This document shows, one piece after another, positions 7,126 to 15,562 of a stretch of 64,000 bases of DNA; positions within the stretch are counted from its first letter, which is position 1, and each line of letters opens with the position of its first letter. The translations under genes and the position numbers were made by a program. This DNA comes from JAMXLG01 sp963765935. GTDB taxonomy: Bacteria > Vulcanimicrobiota > Vulcanimicrobiia > Vulcanimicrobiales > Vulcanimicrobiaceae. The notes beneath the pieces are model-generated. The model did not search any database. It was not told the origin of the DNA and was given only the letters and a program-made list of their open reading frames with translations. The DNA is taken from assembly GCA_963765935.1 (NCBI GenBank), contig CAVXXX010000002.1, positions 434,001 through 498,000 of the forward strand, in the 5' to 3' direction.

Positions 7126-8558
7126 TGATTGATGATCTCCGGCGTCATCACAAAAACGACGTCCGTTTTCTGGCTCTGATAATCGGTAGACTGAAACAGT
7201 TTGCCGAGAATCGGAATGTCGCCGAGCAACGGAATCTTGATGATCGTTTTTTGGTCGACGCGGCGCAGTAGGCCGCCCATGATGATGCTCTGGCCAGGCG
7301 CGGTGATGACGTCGGTCGTCAGCGTACTTTCTCGCAGAGCGGGCAGCGTGAAGCCGTTGATCCGCACCGCGTTTTGGTAATCCAGATCGCTAATGTCCGG
7401 ATTGATCTTCGTATCGATCGATCCGTTCGGAAGAATGTCGGGCGTCACATTGAGTTGTACGCCGTAATTCTTCCAGTCGATCGAAACCTGGCCGAGACCG
7501 GTGGAATAAACGTAAGGAATCTGGCCGCCAACGAGAAACTTCGCTTGAGTTCCCGGCAGCGAAACGAGATTCGGCTCCGAGAGAACGCGCGCGTGGCCGT
7601 TCTGGATCAACAGGTTGATTGTTGGGGCGAGCGCCGTCGTACGGAAGAACGGTCCAACCGTGAACGCTCTTCCGGGTACAGCAGAGCCTGGACCTTCGAT
7701 GATCGGAAAGCTCGGCGTCGTCAGGGTGTAAACGCCGGGCTCCGTTGGATCCGGAATCGCCGCCTGCAGCTGAACCCCCAAGTCGGAGAGCGCGGTGCGG
7801 TCGACTTCGAGCACGTAGACCTTGACATCGATTTGCGTCGAGAACATGTAGTTCAAACGGTCTATGACTTTGCCGTCGGCTGCCAGGTACGGCCCGGCTA
7901 CGGCTTCCGCGCGAGCCAAGACTTGGCGGCCCTCGAGCCGGTCGCGCACGTTACCGCTTACGATCACGTTCCCTTTGCCGTCCGGCTCGATGGAGAGATT
8001 GGTGATCGTTTTGCTGGTGAAGTCGTGCTGAATGGAATCGAATGAATGTGCTACCGTCACCGCGTTGACGACGGTATACTTTTCTTGCTTCTCCATCTCT
8101 TCGAATCGTGAAGCAACATCTGCGACTCGTGCGAACCGCGCCATATCGGGCACGGTGCCTTTGAGCACGATCGCGTGGCCGAAGCTAACCACCTTAACGC
8201 CGGGATCATCGATCGCCGAGCGCAACATCTCTGCGAGGTTGTTCATCGTTTGGTTCGTCACATCGACGATGTACGTAGTTCTTTGGCCGCTGTTGTTCCA
8301 AACGAAGACCGACGTTTCGCCGGCCTCTTTCGCGTTGATGAGCAATTGGCTCGTGCCCAGCGGTAGAACAGCCGCTATCTTCTCGTCGCCCACCGCGACA
8401 CGCCGCAGGCCCGGCGTTTTCAACACCATGGAATGCCCCGTTTCCAGCGAAATCCGGCTAGAAGCACCATGTGGAGGCGCGGCGATAGCGGCGCCGTTCA
8501 AAAACAACGACAGCGCGACAAGCGAAACGAAAGCTTTCATCCGTGATAACCCATTCAT
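7122..8558 (-). CDS. cpaC: RcpA/CpaC-type pilus secretin
   Basis: A 478-residue outer-membrane secretin through which Flp pili exit. Order: signal peptide (KAFVSLVALSLFLNGAAIAA), pilus-assembly N-terminal domain near residues 35-105 (SMVLKTPGLRRVAVGDEKIA), a BON-like segment near 105-180 (VVSFGHAIVLKGTVPD), then the secretin domain with LNVTPDILPNGSIDTKI, PGQSIIMGGLLRR and IPLLGDIPILGKLF. Its presence implies an outer membrane. It is the first gene of the minus arm and faces the plus arm across a 130 bp divergent promoter region that contains a perfect palindrome (8588-8601). Confidence 0.92.
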   Translation of the reverse strand: MNGLSRMKAFVSLVALSLFLNGAAIAAPPHGASSRISLETGHSMVLKTPGLRRVAVGDEKIAAVLPLGTSQLLINAKEAGETSVFVWNNSGQRTTYIVDVTNQTMNNLAEMLRSAIDDPGVKVVSFGHAIVLKGTVPDMARFARVADVASRFEEMEKQEKYTVVNAVTVAHSFDSIQHDFTSKTITNLSIEPDGKGNVIVSGNVRDRLEGRQVLARAEAVAGPYLAADGKVIDRLNYMFSTQIDVKVYVLEVDRTALSDLGVQLQAAIPDPTEPGVYTLTTPSFPIIEGPGSAVPGRAFTVGPFFRTTALAPTINLLIQNGHARVLSEPNLVSLPGTQAKFLVGGQIPYVYSTGLGQVSIDWKNYGVQLNVTPDILPNGSIDTKINPDISDLDYQNAVRINGFTLPALRESTLTTDVITAPGQSIIMGGLLRRVDQKTIIKIPLLGDIPILGKLFQSTDYQSQKTDVVFVMTPEIINQ

Positions 8559-8587
8559 GCACGGTCAGTATTGCACGTTGACAACTC

Positions 8588-8601
8588 GTTAACGCGTTAA
8601 C
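8588..8601. promoter_or_regulatory. Perfect 14-bp palindrome in the tad divergent promoter region
   Basis: GTTAACGCGTTAAC is a perfect inverted repeat. It lies between the divergent secretin operon (start 8558) and the plus-strand arm (start 8691). A TTGACA hexamer lies just upstream at 8578-8583. The site is well placed to be an operator acting on one or both arms. No regulator is identified. Confidence 0.4.
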
Positions 8602-8690
8602 ATCCCGGCACCATCTGTAAAGAATGTTTCGGCGGACGTTGCGGAAGGGCCGGAGTCGCGTATGATCGTCGCACTTACGGAGGAGAAATC

Positions 8691-9104
8691 ATGATCGTTA
8701 CGGCGTTGGCGCAAGCTGCGATCGTAGCGTTAGCGGGGGCAGCGGTTCCGGCCGCACCGGTAAGTGCTGGGCCCTCGATAACGCTTGTCGCGCGTCAACA
8801 TGACGGGTTAGAAGCCGTCGATGTGACGGGCACGGCGCCCCCGGGCGCACTCGTCACGGTCGAGGAGTCGGCAAAGATCTCGGTCGATCTACCAATCGTT
8901 GTTTTACGTCGAGTGGCGATCGCCGCATCACCATCGGGGAGTTTTTCGATTCTTCTACCGGTGGCGCCTGATTTCACGGCCGGAACCGAGCTCCGCTTCG
9001 CCGCGAACGCAGTGGGTGTTCAAGGCACGTTGATTCGCTTTATCGTCGGAAAACCGACGTCCGAGCCGATCATCAACAGCATGGACGATCTGGACTATCC
9101 GTAG
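8691..9104 (+). CDS. Exported hypothetical protein heading the pilus biogenesis arm
   Basis: 137 residues, with a strong ribosome-binding site (GGAGGAG) seven bases before the ATG. The N-terminus is a long signal peptide (TALAQAAIVALAGAAVPAAP) ending near an APVSAG cleavage motif. The mature part is beta-rich, with the segments VDVTGTAPPGALVTVEES and GSFSILLPVAPDF, which recall bacterial Ig-like or carboxypeptidase-regulatory folds. It precedes a Flp pilin gene by 34 bp, so it is probably co-transcribed and acts in the periplasm with the pilus. I recognise no named family. Confidence 0.7.
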   Translation: MIVTALAQAAIVALAGAAVPAAPVSAGPSITLVARQHDGLEAVDVTGTAPPGALVTVEESAKISVDLPIVVLRRVAIAASPSGSFSILLPVAPDFTAGTELRFAANAVGVQGTLIRFIVGKPTSEPIINSMDDLDYP

Positions 9105-9138
9105 CATCACTACTTTCTCGGAAGGATTGGATACATTA

Positions 9139-9297
9139 ATGAACGCTCTACGGAATCTGATCAAGGACGAAAGCGGCGCGACTCTCGTCGAATACGGCTT
9201 GATCGTGGCCCTTATCGCGGTCGCTTGCGTCGCGGTCGTCACAACGCTGGGGCAAAACCTGGTAAAGCTCTTCACGAACGTCGGAAAAGACGTCTAG
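9139..9297 (+). CDS. flp: Flp family type IVb pilin, probably the major pilin
   Basis: A 52-residue protein with leader MNALRNLIKDESG followed by ATLVEYGLIVALIAVACVAV, the Flp consensus with glutamate at +5 and the EYGLI core. The length and short C-terminus are typical of a major Flp pilin. It has a GAAGGA ribosome-binding site. It lies between an exported protein gene and the prepilin peptidase gene cpaA, the classic place for flp in tad clusters. The paralogue at 6934-7125 is on the other arm. Confidence 0.93.
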   Translation: MNALRNLIKDESGATLVEYGLIVALIAVACVAVVTTLGQNLVKLFTNVGKDV

Positions 9298-9380
9298 AGC
9301 TCAATGGGCTCACCGGCGGAGGCTGATCGCGCTCGATCGTGGATTAGCCACCGCCGGTTTTGCATCGATAGCCAACCGGC

Positions 9381-9917
9381 ATGACGCTTCACCAAATTCC
9401 ATGGGTAGTCGGATTCATTGCATGCGCGATTGCCGCATGGACTGATATACGATCGCGCCGCGTTCCGAATTGGCTGACGTTGCCGCTCATCGCTGCGGCA
9501 CCGGTTTTTGCACTTTTCAACGGATGGGCGGCCTTTGGGGCGGCTTGGATCGTCTTGGTTCTTGCGTTTCTTGCCGGCACTCAACTGCACGGCCTTAAAC
9601 TGTTCGGCGGCGGGGACGTAAAGCTGTTCGTCGGCATTGCGACGCTGTGCGGATACCCAGCGTGTGTCAACATGGCACTCTATACCGCACTTGCCGGCGG
9701 CGTTATGGCGATCTGTATAGCCCTCGCCAGACGCGATGCGGCAGTCCTCGCAAGCGTATTTTCGCATTTCAAATACTCGATCGCGACCGGGCGTTTAGAA
9801 ACGGAGATCACGGCGAAATCTTCGGCGCGCATGCCTTATGCGATCGCGATTTTCTTTGGTTTCTCTATTGCGGTGCTTGCTGACGGCATCGTTCCATTTT
9901 TGAGGATACTCCGGTGA
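9381..9917 (+). CDS. cpaA: Prepilin peptidase TadV/CpaA (family A24)
   Basis: A 178-residue polytopic membrane aspartic protease that cleaves and may methylate Flp and TadE prepilins. The two catalytic aspartates are visible in AAWTDIRSRRVPNW near residue 22 and FGGGDVKLF near residue 75. About six hydrophobic segments are present, and the short form without the N-terminal methylase domain is usual for TadV. The stop overlaps the cpaB start (GTG at 9914). A second A24 protein sits at the end of the same arm (14,554-15,171). Confidence 0.92.
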   Translation: MTLHQIPWVVGFIACAIAAWTDIRSRRVPNWLTLPLIAAAPVFALFNGWAAFGAAWIVLVLAFLAGTQLHGLKLFGGGDVKLFVGIATLCGYPACVNMALYTALAGGVMAICIALARRDAAVLASVFSHFKYSIATGRLETEITAKSSARMPYAIAIFFGFSIAVLADGIVPFLRILR

Positions 9918-10780
9918 ACAGACGTACTACGTTGCTCGTCGTGGCTTGCGTGCTCGCGGCCGGAGCGGGCCTCCTAATGTTCAACTACATCCAGAGTGCA
10001 ACGAAGACCGCGCAAACGGCGCCCCCGCGTACGGTGCTCGTTGCAGCGCGCGACATTGCGCCGCATACCGCCGTTACCGCCGATATGGTACGCGAGGTCA
10101 GCAGACCCTCGGACATGGTCGATCCCGACGCTCTGGGATCGATCGGCGATGCAACCGGCGAATTCGCGCAGGTTGCAATTCCATCGGGCGCCACGCTTAC
10201 GTCGGAAAACGTGTCGCATGTCGACCTAGCACCGGTCACCGTAAGAATCGAGCCGGGCAAACGTGCAGTCAGCATTCCAGTCGATGACGTGAAAGACGTT
10301 TCCGGACTCGTTCAGGTCGGCGATCGCGTCGATGTTATTGCGGTCCCGCCGCGTACGGGCGACGTGCCGCCGAGCGCATACACGATTTTGCGAGATATTC
10401 GCGTTCTCGCAGTAGGCGGCATCGCGAAGATCGCCACACCGACGGCAACCTCCGCCGCGGATCCGAACGCCGGTGCCACGCCGTCGCCCGAAGTACGGAC
10501 GGTAACCCTGGAAGTCTCTCCATCGCAGGCCAACCTGCTCGCGCTTGCCGACATCAATGCAACGTTGCGTCTTGCCTTGCGCGCGCCGCACGACTCGATG
10601 CAAATCGCGCCGGAAGAGTTGACGTTCCCGACCGCGCCTGTCGTCGCGGCGCCGGCACCGGCTGCAGCTCCCGCGCAACACGCCGACCCGCCGCGCCGTT
10701 CGCCGCAATCGCCGGTAATGGTCATCAACGGAAGCGATGTCGCGGGTGCGGATAGTGCGAACTCCGGAGGGAGTCGCTGA
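9914..10780 (+). CDS. cpaB: Flp pilus assembly protein CpaB/RcpC
   Basis: 288 residues starting at a GTG that overlaps the cpaA stop. A single N-terminal membrane helix (TLLVVACVLAAGAGLLMFNY) is followed by an SAF domain (residues about 40-105: VLVAARDIAPHTAVTADMVR) and the RcpC-type domain with VSIPVDDVKDVSGLVQVGDR and VDVIAVPP. The C-terminus is rich in alanine and proline and low in complexity. CpaB is a periplasmic Tad component that helps the secretin. Its stop overlaps the next start (TGATG), so it is coupled to the ATPase gene. Confidence 0.9.
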   Translation: MNRRTTLLVVACVLAAGAGLLMFNYIQSATKTAQTAPPRTVLVAARDIAPHTAVTADMVREVSRPSDMVDPDALGSIGDATGEFAQVAIPSGATLTSENVSHVDLAPVTVRIEPGKRAVSIPVDDVKDVSGLVQVGDRVDVIAVPPRTGDVPPSAYTILRDIRVLAVGGIAKIATPTATSAADPNAGATPSPEVRTVTLEVSPSQANLLALADINATLRLALRAPHDSMQIAPEELTFPTAPVVAAPAPAAAPAQHADPPRRSPQSPVMVINGSDVAGADSANSGGSR

Positions 10781-12852
10781 TGGCCGACGTCATCTTCATC
10801 GTCGGTGGCAAAGGCGGTGTAGGCGCTAGCCATCTTGCCGCCGAGACGGCAAAGCACTTCGCGAAGACGAGATCCACCCTTTTGGTTGACGGCGACCTCG
10901 CGGGACGCCGGAGCGCAGCGATTATGTTCAATATGATCGCGCGTTTGGATGAGCGGCGAATTAGCGACGAATTCGCGCTAGTCGACATCGCACCGAACCT
11001 TGCGCTTTTTGAGTTGGCCGGAAGCATTCACGGCGGCTTCACGATCAAGGCGGACGAAGTCGAAGCACTCTACAAACGTATAGAGTCCAATATATCGATG
11101 ATCGTAGTCGATGCATCCCAGCCCTTCGCGGCTGCGGTTCGTCCGTTTGCCGTGCGTTCATCGAACTTCGTCATTGTCGTGGAACCTTCGATGCTCGGTG
11201 TTACCGGAGCGCGCGTGATGCAACACGAGCTCGCGAAATTCGGAGTTCCGGCCTCTCGCGTGAGCGCCGTCGTGCTCGGACGTGACCCGCGTCCTGCACT
11301 CGCAACCCCCGAGATCGAAAGAACGCTGGGCATCACGCTGTTTGGTGACATTTCCGTTCTGGACGACAAGCGCCGCGACGGCGCTATTCAGACGTTCGTT
11401 TCGAAAGTTCAATCGTCCATCGTTAGAACGGACGAACTCCTAACGCTGCAGCCTTCATCGTCTACTCCTCTTGGCGAAAGACGGCTCGGAAAGCGCACTG
11501 AAGGACCCGTTGGAGCACCTTCATCGCTCGATAAACGCCAAAACAAGGTCGTTTCTATCCAACGCGACGCACGCGACGAAGCGAAAATCGAAATTCATCG
11601 CGAGCTGTCACGGCGAATCGACGTTGCGGCACTTTCCGGTGGCGATCAACTTAAGATCGAAGGCCTGAAAATAGAAATCGAGCGTACCATCGCGGAACTT
11701 GTGGGCACGCGAACCGATATCGGGTCGGCTGAGGAGATGGCGAGGCTCCGGCGTGAGGTCATCGATGAAGTTTTGGGATACGGACCACTCGAGGAGTTGA
11801 TGTCGGACCCGGACGTCTCAGAAATCATGGTGAACGGGCCGGATACAATTTACATCGAGCGCGCGGGCGTGCTGGAAAAAACGAAACGCCGCTTCAACGA
11901 CACGAAACAGCTTCGTCTGATCATCGAAAGGATCATCACGCCGCTGGGCCGCCATATCGATGAAGCGACGCCGATGGTCGATGCGCGTTTGCCGGATGGC
12001 TCGCGCGTCAACGCCACGGTCGAACCGTTGAGCCTCGATGGTCCGACGCTGACGATTCGCCGTTTTGCAAAAGAACGGATGGGCGCCGGCGACCTGATCG
12101 GAAAGGGATCGATGACGCCGGCAATGGCCGATCTGCTGCGCGCGGCCGTCGAGGCGCGATTGAACATCGTCATCAGCGGCGGAACGGGTTCGGGGAAAAC
12201 GACGCTTTTGAACGTAATGTCGAACTACATTCCAACGGGCGAACGCATCGTTACGATCGAAGACGCGGCGGAGCTGCAAATAAGCAAGGAACACGTGGTT
12301 CGTTTGGAGGCGCGGCCGGCGAATGCCGAAGGCCGCGGCGAGATTCGCATTCGCGACCTCGTGAAGAATTCGCTGCGTATGCGGCCCGACCGCATCGTGG
12401 TCGGTGAATGCCGCGGCGGAGAAGCCTTGGACATGCTGCAGGCAATGAACACCGGTCACGACGGCTCGCTGACGACCATCCACGCGAATTCGCCGCGCGA
12501 TTGCCTTTCTCGTATCGAAACGATGGTCATGATGGCGGGCTACGACTTGCCCATTCGCGCGATTCGCGAGCAGGTGAGCGGCGCGGTAGATCTTCTCGTG
12601 CAGACTGCTCGTTTGCGTGACGGCTCGCGTAAGATTATCAGCATTAGCGAAGTGGTCGGTATGGAAAGCGACATCATCACGACGCAAGAATTAATTCGCT
12701 TCGATCAACGTGGCTTGAACAAGGACGGCAGTGTCGCGGGAGCGTTCATGTATACCGGCGTTCAGCCGATGTTCTTGCCACGACTTGAAGAGTACGGAAT
12801 CACGTTCGAAGTGGAACGTCTTTCCGAGATGCAATTAACGGTCGCCTGGTAA
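10780..12852 (+). CDS. CpaE-CpaF (TadZ-TadA) fusion: pilus-localising ATPase fused to secretion motor ATPase
   Basis: One uninterrupted 690-residue frame. Residues about 1-225 are a MinD/ParA-like domain of CpaE/TadZ type with the deviant Walker A IVGGKGGVGAS and the segments LVDGDLAGRR and MIVVDASQP. A linker of about 60 residues follows. Residues about 285-690 are the CpaF/TadA hexameric motor: N-terminal region EVIDEVLGYGPLEELM, SEIMVNGPD, Walker A ISGGTGSGKTTLLN, Asp box TIEDAAELQ, His box MNTGHDGSLTTIHANSP. The two activities are normally encoded by adjacent separate genes, so this is a genuine domain fusion that would tie localisation to the motor. The start ATG overlaps the cpaB stop and has a GGAGGGAG ribosome-binding site. 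Confidence 0.92.
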   Translation: MADVIFIVGGKGGVGASHLAAETAKHFAKTRSTLLVDGDLAGRRSAAIMFNMIARLDERRISDEFALVDIAPNLALFELAGSIHGGFTIKADEVEALYKRIESNISMIVVDASQPFAAAVRPFAVRSSNFVIVVEPSMLGVTGARVMQHELAKFGVPASRVSAVVLGRDPRPALATPEIERTLGITLFGDISVLDDKRRDGAIQTFVSKVQSSIVRTDELLTLQPSSSTPLGERRLGKRTEGPVGAPSSLDKRQNKVVSIQRDARDEAKIEIHRELSRRIDVAALSGGDQLKIEGLKIEIERTIAELVGTRTDIGSAEEMARLRREVIDEVLGYGPLEELMSDPDVSEIMVNGPDTIYIERAGVLEKTKRRFNDTKQLRLIIERIITPLGRHIDEATPMVDARLPDGSRVNATVEPLSLDGPTLTIRRFAKERMGAGDLIGKGSMTPAMADLLRAAVEARLNIVISGGTGSGKTTLLNVMSNYIPTGERIVTIEDAAELQISKEHVVRLEARPANAEGRGEIRIRDLVKNSLRMRPDRIVVGECRGGEALDMLQAMNTGHDGSLTTIHANSPRDCLSRIETMVMMAGYDLPIRAIREQVSGAVDLLVQTARLRDGSRKIISISEVVGMESDIITTQELIRFDQRGLNKDGSVAGAFMYTGVQPMFLPRLEEYGITFEVERLSEMQLTVAW

Positions 12853-12853
12853 G

Positions 12854-13714
12854 ATGATCGCCGCAACTCCGATCCTCATTTTTCTCGGCGTTGCGGGCGC
12901 CGTGGGGCTCGCGTTCTTTGCGTTTTGGGACCGGCTGTTGCGTTCGCTTTCGCGATTCACCGTGCCGTTTCAGCGCATCCTTGAACGCGGCGGCATTCCG
13001 ATGAAAGCCGAAGAGCTCGGTATAGGGATTATCGTATGGTCCGTCCTGCTCTGGGGTGTCGTCATCGTAGCGCTTAAGCCTACGCCGCTAATCGGCGTGG
13101 TGTATCTGGCTGTCTGTTTCGGCGCTTCACTGCTCGGGACTCGCGCGTACATTAACTATCGCGTGCGCAAACGCATGGCCGCCTTCAACGATCAGTTGGA
13201 GATGGTGCTGCGCCTCATTTCGAGCGCACTGAAAGTTGGTCTTGGATTGCGGCAAGCTTTCGTGACGGTTGTTTCCGACATGCCCGATCCGGCACGAGTT
13301 GAATTCTCGCGCGTCCTTACGCAAACGCAAATCGGCATCAGCATTTTCGATGCGCTCGATCAATTGGCGGAGCGCATGCCGATGGCGGAAGTGCAAATGC
13401 TGACCAGAGCGATTCGTCTGCAAGGGCAAACGGGCGGCAATCTTACTCGCGTGCTCGAGAATCTGGCTGAAACGATCAAACAGCGGCGCCGCCTGAAGCG
13501 AAAAATCAAAGCCATTACGTCTGAGTCCGTCGGTACAAAATATATCATCACTGCGCTGCCGGTCTTCGTCGGCGCTTTCATTCTAACGTTTGAATCCGAT
13601 ATGAGAGCCGGTCTGACCGGAACGCTCATCGGCAAAATGTGTCTCGGAAGCGTAGTCGCGTTGTTGGTAATAGGCTGGATACTTTTCGACAAACTTTCGG
13701 CGGTAGACGCGTAG
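12854..13714 (+). CDS. tadB: TadB-like inner-membrane platform protein
   Basis: 286 residues with an N-terminal membrane helix (TPILIFLGVAGAVGLAFFAF), two helices near 60-95, a cytoplasmic T2SS-F domain (residues about 115-240: FNDQLEMVLRLISSALKVGL, AEVQMLTRAIRLQGQTGGNL) and C-terminal helices. TadB and TadC form the inner-membrane platform on which the TadA motor acts. It starts one base after the ATPase stop and ends immediately before tadC, the standard order. Confidence 0.9.
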   Translation: MIAATPILIFLGVAGAVGLAFFAFWDRLLRSLSRFTVPFQRILERGGIPMKAEELGIGIIVWSVLLWGVVIVALKPTPLIGVVYLAVCFGASLLGTRAYINYRVRKRMAAFNDQLEMVLRLISSALKVGLGLRQAFVTVVSDMPDPARVEFSRVLTQTQIGISIFDALDQLAERMPMAEVQMLTRAIRLQGQTGGNLTRVLENLAETIKQRRRLKRKIKAITSESVGTKYIITALPVFVGAFILTFESDMRAGLTGTLIGKMCLGSVVALLVIGWILFDKLSAVDA

Positions 13715-14557
13715 ATGATAATCGCTATTCTTGCCGCATTGCTGATCGCTGCGGTCGTTGTTATTGTGTTTTTTGCGATGATGTCGCACGACTCAGGGGT
13801 GGGCGATCGAATCGCCGCGCTGGACGCATCCATTGGGGCGGAGGGCACGCAGTCTTCGATCCTGCAACGCCTGCTGGATCAGAACAAACGCCAACAACTT
13901 AGCGGTAAATTTTTGGAGGCCGGCTGGTTTAACATCACGCCGCAGAAATTTGCGCTTCAATGCGTCGGACAGTGCGCCGCTGCAGGAGCGCTCGGCGCAC
14001 TCTTATCGCTTCTGCTCCACCCTTCAGTCATGATCGGCATTGCGATGACGGTCACGCTAGCGGTTTTCGGCGCGTACCGGCCTTACTCGAGTCTGGATGC
14101 GGCAATCAAAAAACGGAAGAAGGGCGTTCATCGCAGCTTGCCTGATTTTCTCGACATGCTCTCAACAACGATCGAAGCAGGCGTCGCGCTGAACAGCGCG
14201 ATGGCGATTGCCCTTGAAGCGGTGCGTGGACCGCTTCACGAGGAGCTCGCGATGGCGATGCAAGACGTTCGGCTCGGACGCTCACGCGCCGATGCGCTCG
14301 TCGCGATGGCCCAGCGGGTTCGCGAAGTTGACCTTACCGGCGTGGTAACGGCGATCGTGCAATCGGAACGCCTGGGAGGAAGTATCGCCGACGTCCTGAG
14401 GAGTCTCTCCATAGAATCGCGCGAAGCGAGGATCCTTCACGCCGAAGAAGTCGCCGCTCAATTACCAAACAAACTGATCTTTCCGATGGCGCTGTGCATG
14501 TTGCCGGCACTAATGATCATGATCTTCGGCGGCGTGCTGGCGAAGTTCATCAGATGA
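13715..14557 (+). CDS. tadC: TadC-like inner-membrane platform protein
   Basis: 280 residues, start ATG directly after the tadB stop. An N-terminal membrane helix (IIAILAALLIAAVVVIVFFA) is followed by a pair of helices near 90-125, then the T2SS-F domain (HRSLPDFLDMLSTTIEAGVA, VVTAIVQSERLGGSIADVL) and a last helix (LIFPMALCMLPALMIMIFGG). This is the usual architecture of TadC. The stop overlaps the next gene's start as ATGA. It pairs with TadB to form the pilus assembly platform. Confidence 0.9.
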   Translation: MIIAILAALLIAAVVVIVFFAMMSHDSGVGDRIAALDASIGAEGTQSSILQRLLDQNKRQQLSGKFLEAGWFNITPQKFALQCVGQCAAAGALGALLSLLLHPSVMIGIAMTVTLAVFGAYRPYSSLDAAIKKRKKGVHRSLPDFLDMLSTTIEAGVALNSAMAIALEAVRGPLHEELAMAMQDVRLGRSRADALVAMAQRVREVDLTGVVTAIVQSERLGGSIADVLRSLSIESREARILHAEEVAAQLPNKLIFPMALCMLPALMIMIFGGVLAKFIR

Positions 14558-15171
14558 GCGCGTTCGTAGAGGTTCTCGGTTGGGCATTCATCTTCGCCTG
14601 TTCGGCGGCGTGCGGCGTCTTTGCCGGTATGCTGGTCGCCGCGCGAATCGATCGATTTGAAGATGGACCGGCGCCCAGGTTGTTGCATCCGTCGATTCCG
14701 ATCGTTCTTTTTGCTGTATTAGGTTACGCGCTTGCGTTGCGGGGTGGTTCCGTATCGCAATTGGGCACCGTTGCGCTGCTGGCGCTTCCGCTCGCCGGAG
14801 CATGGTACGTCGATGCACGTAAAGGCATCGTCCCAGATATCTTTACGCTGGTGCCGCTCGCGATCATCGGTATCTCAATCGTGGTTCAGCATACATGGGT
14901 CGTTGGGGTGTCGACGGTGTTTATCTTTGCCGTCTTTGCCACTGCCGCGGTCCTGTCGAAAGGACGCGGCATGGGATGGGGCGACGCAAAGCTCGCCGCG
15001 CTCACCGGCGCGGTGCTGGGTTTGCAAAGTTCGCTCCTGGCACTCGCACTTGCGTGCTTTGCGGCGACGATCGTATCGGTTATTCGCGATCGGGGCGCAA
15101 AGCCGATTGCATTCGCACCCTACATGATCGTCGCAACGCTCGCCGCTATCGCAGTCTCCGTGCATGCCTGA
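14554..15171 (+). CDS. Second A24 prepilin peptidase-like membrane protein
   Basis: 205 residues. The ATG at 14,554 overlaps the tadC stop (ATGA). The frame is open 20 codons further upstream, but that would invade tadC. Two A24-type aspartates are visible, in WYVDARKGIVPDIF near residue 87 and GMGWGDAKLAAL near 145. Seven or so hydrophobic segments fill the rest. It may process a different set of prepilins from CpaA, for example the TadE-like proteins or the second Flp. The stop overlaps the next start by 8 bp. Confidence 0.8.
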   Translation: MSAFVEVLGWAFIFACSAACGVFAGMLVAARIDRFEDGPAPRLLHPSIPIVLFAVLGYALALRGGSVSQLGTVALLALPLAGAWYVDARKGIVPDIFTLVPLAIIGISIVVQHTWVVGVSTVFIFAVFATAAVLSKGRGMGWGDAKLAALTGAVLGLQSSLLALALACFAATIVSVIRDRGAKPIAFAPYMIVATLAAIAVSVHA

Positions 15172-15562
15172 GCAGCTTTTATTGCATCGGGAAGGGGGAA
15201 CGGCCGTCCTGGACTGCAGGATTGAGCGTCCGGCAGGCGCGTTTGCGCGATGCATCGGGTTGATGGGCCGGCCGCAGCTCGCACCTCACGAGGGCCTGTG
15301 GCTCGAGCGCACTTCGACGATCCACACCTTCTGGATGCGCGCGGCCATCGACGTCGTTTTCCTCAGCGACACGAATCGCGTGGTTCGCTTGGTCCCCCGG
15401 GTTCAGCCGTGGCGTCCGTTTCTAGGAGCGCTCCGCGCTGCTTCGGTGTTGGAGTTGGCGCCGGGAAGTATCGAGCGATTCGGTTTGAAAGACGGCGACG
15501 TGCTGGGCTTAAACAATGCTAACCGGTCGCTTCGATCGGCACATCTATTTTCAGTAGAATAG
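15164..15562 (+). CDS. DUF192 family protein
   Basis: 132 residues. Core family pattern: RCIGLMGRPQLAPHEGLWLE near residue 30, then TIHTFWMRAAIDVVFLSDT, VPRVQPWRPF and VLELAPGSIERFGLKDGDVL. DUF192 proteins are small beta-barrel proteins, often exported, of unknown role. This copy lacks an obvious signal peptide, and its start overlaps the upstream peptidase gene, so it belongs to the tail of the tad arm. Its 3' end overlaps the convergent regulator gene by 44 bp. Confidence 0.85.
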   Translation: MPEQLLLHREGGTAVLDCRIERPAGAFARCIGLMGRPQLAPHEGLWLERTSTIHTFWMRAAIDVVFLSDTNRVVRLVPRVQPWRPFLGALRAASVLELAPGSIERFGLKDGDVLGLNNANRSLRSAHLFSVE

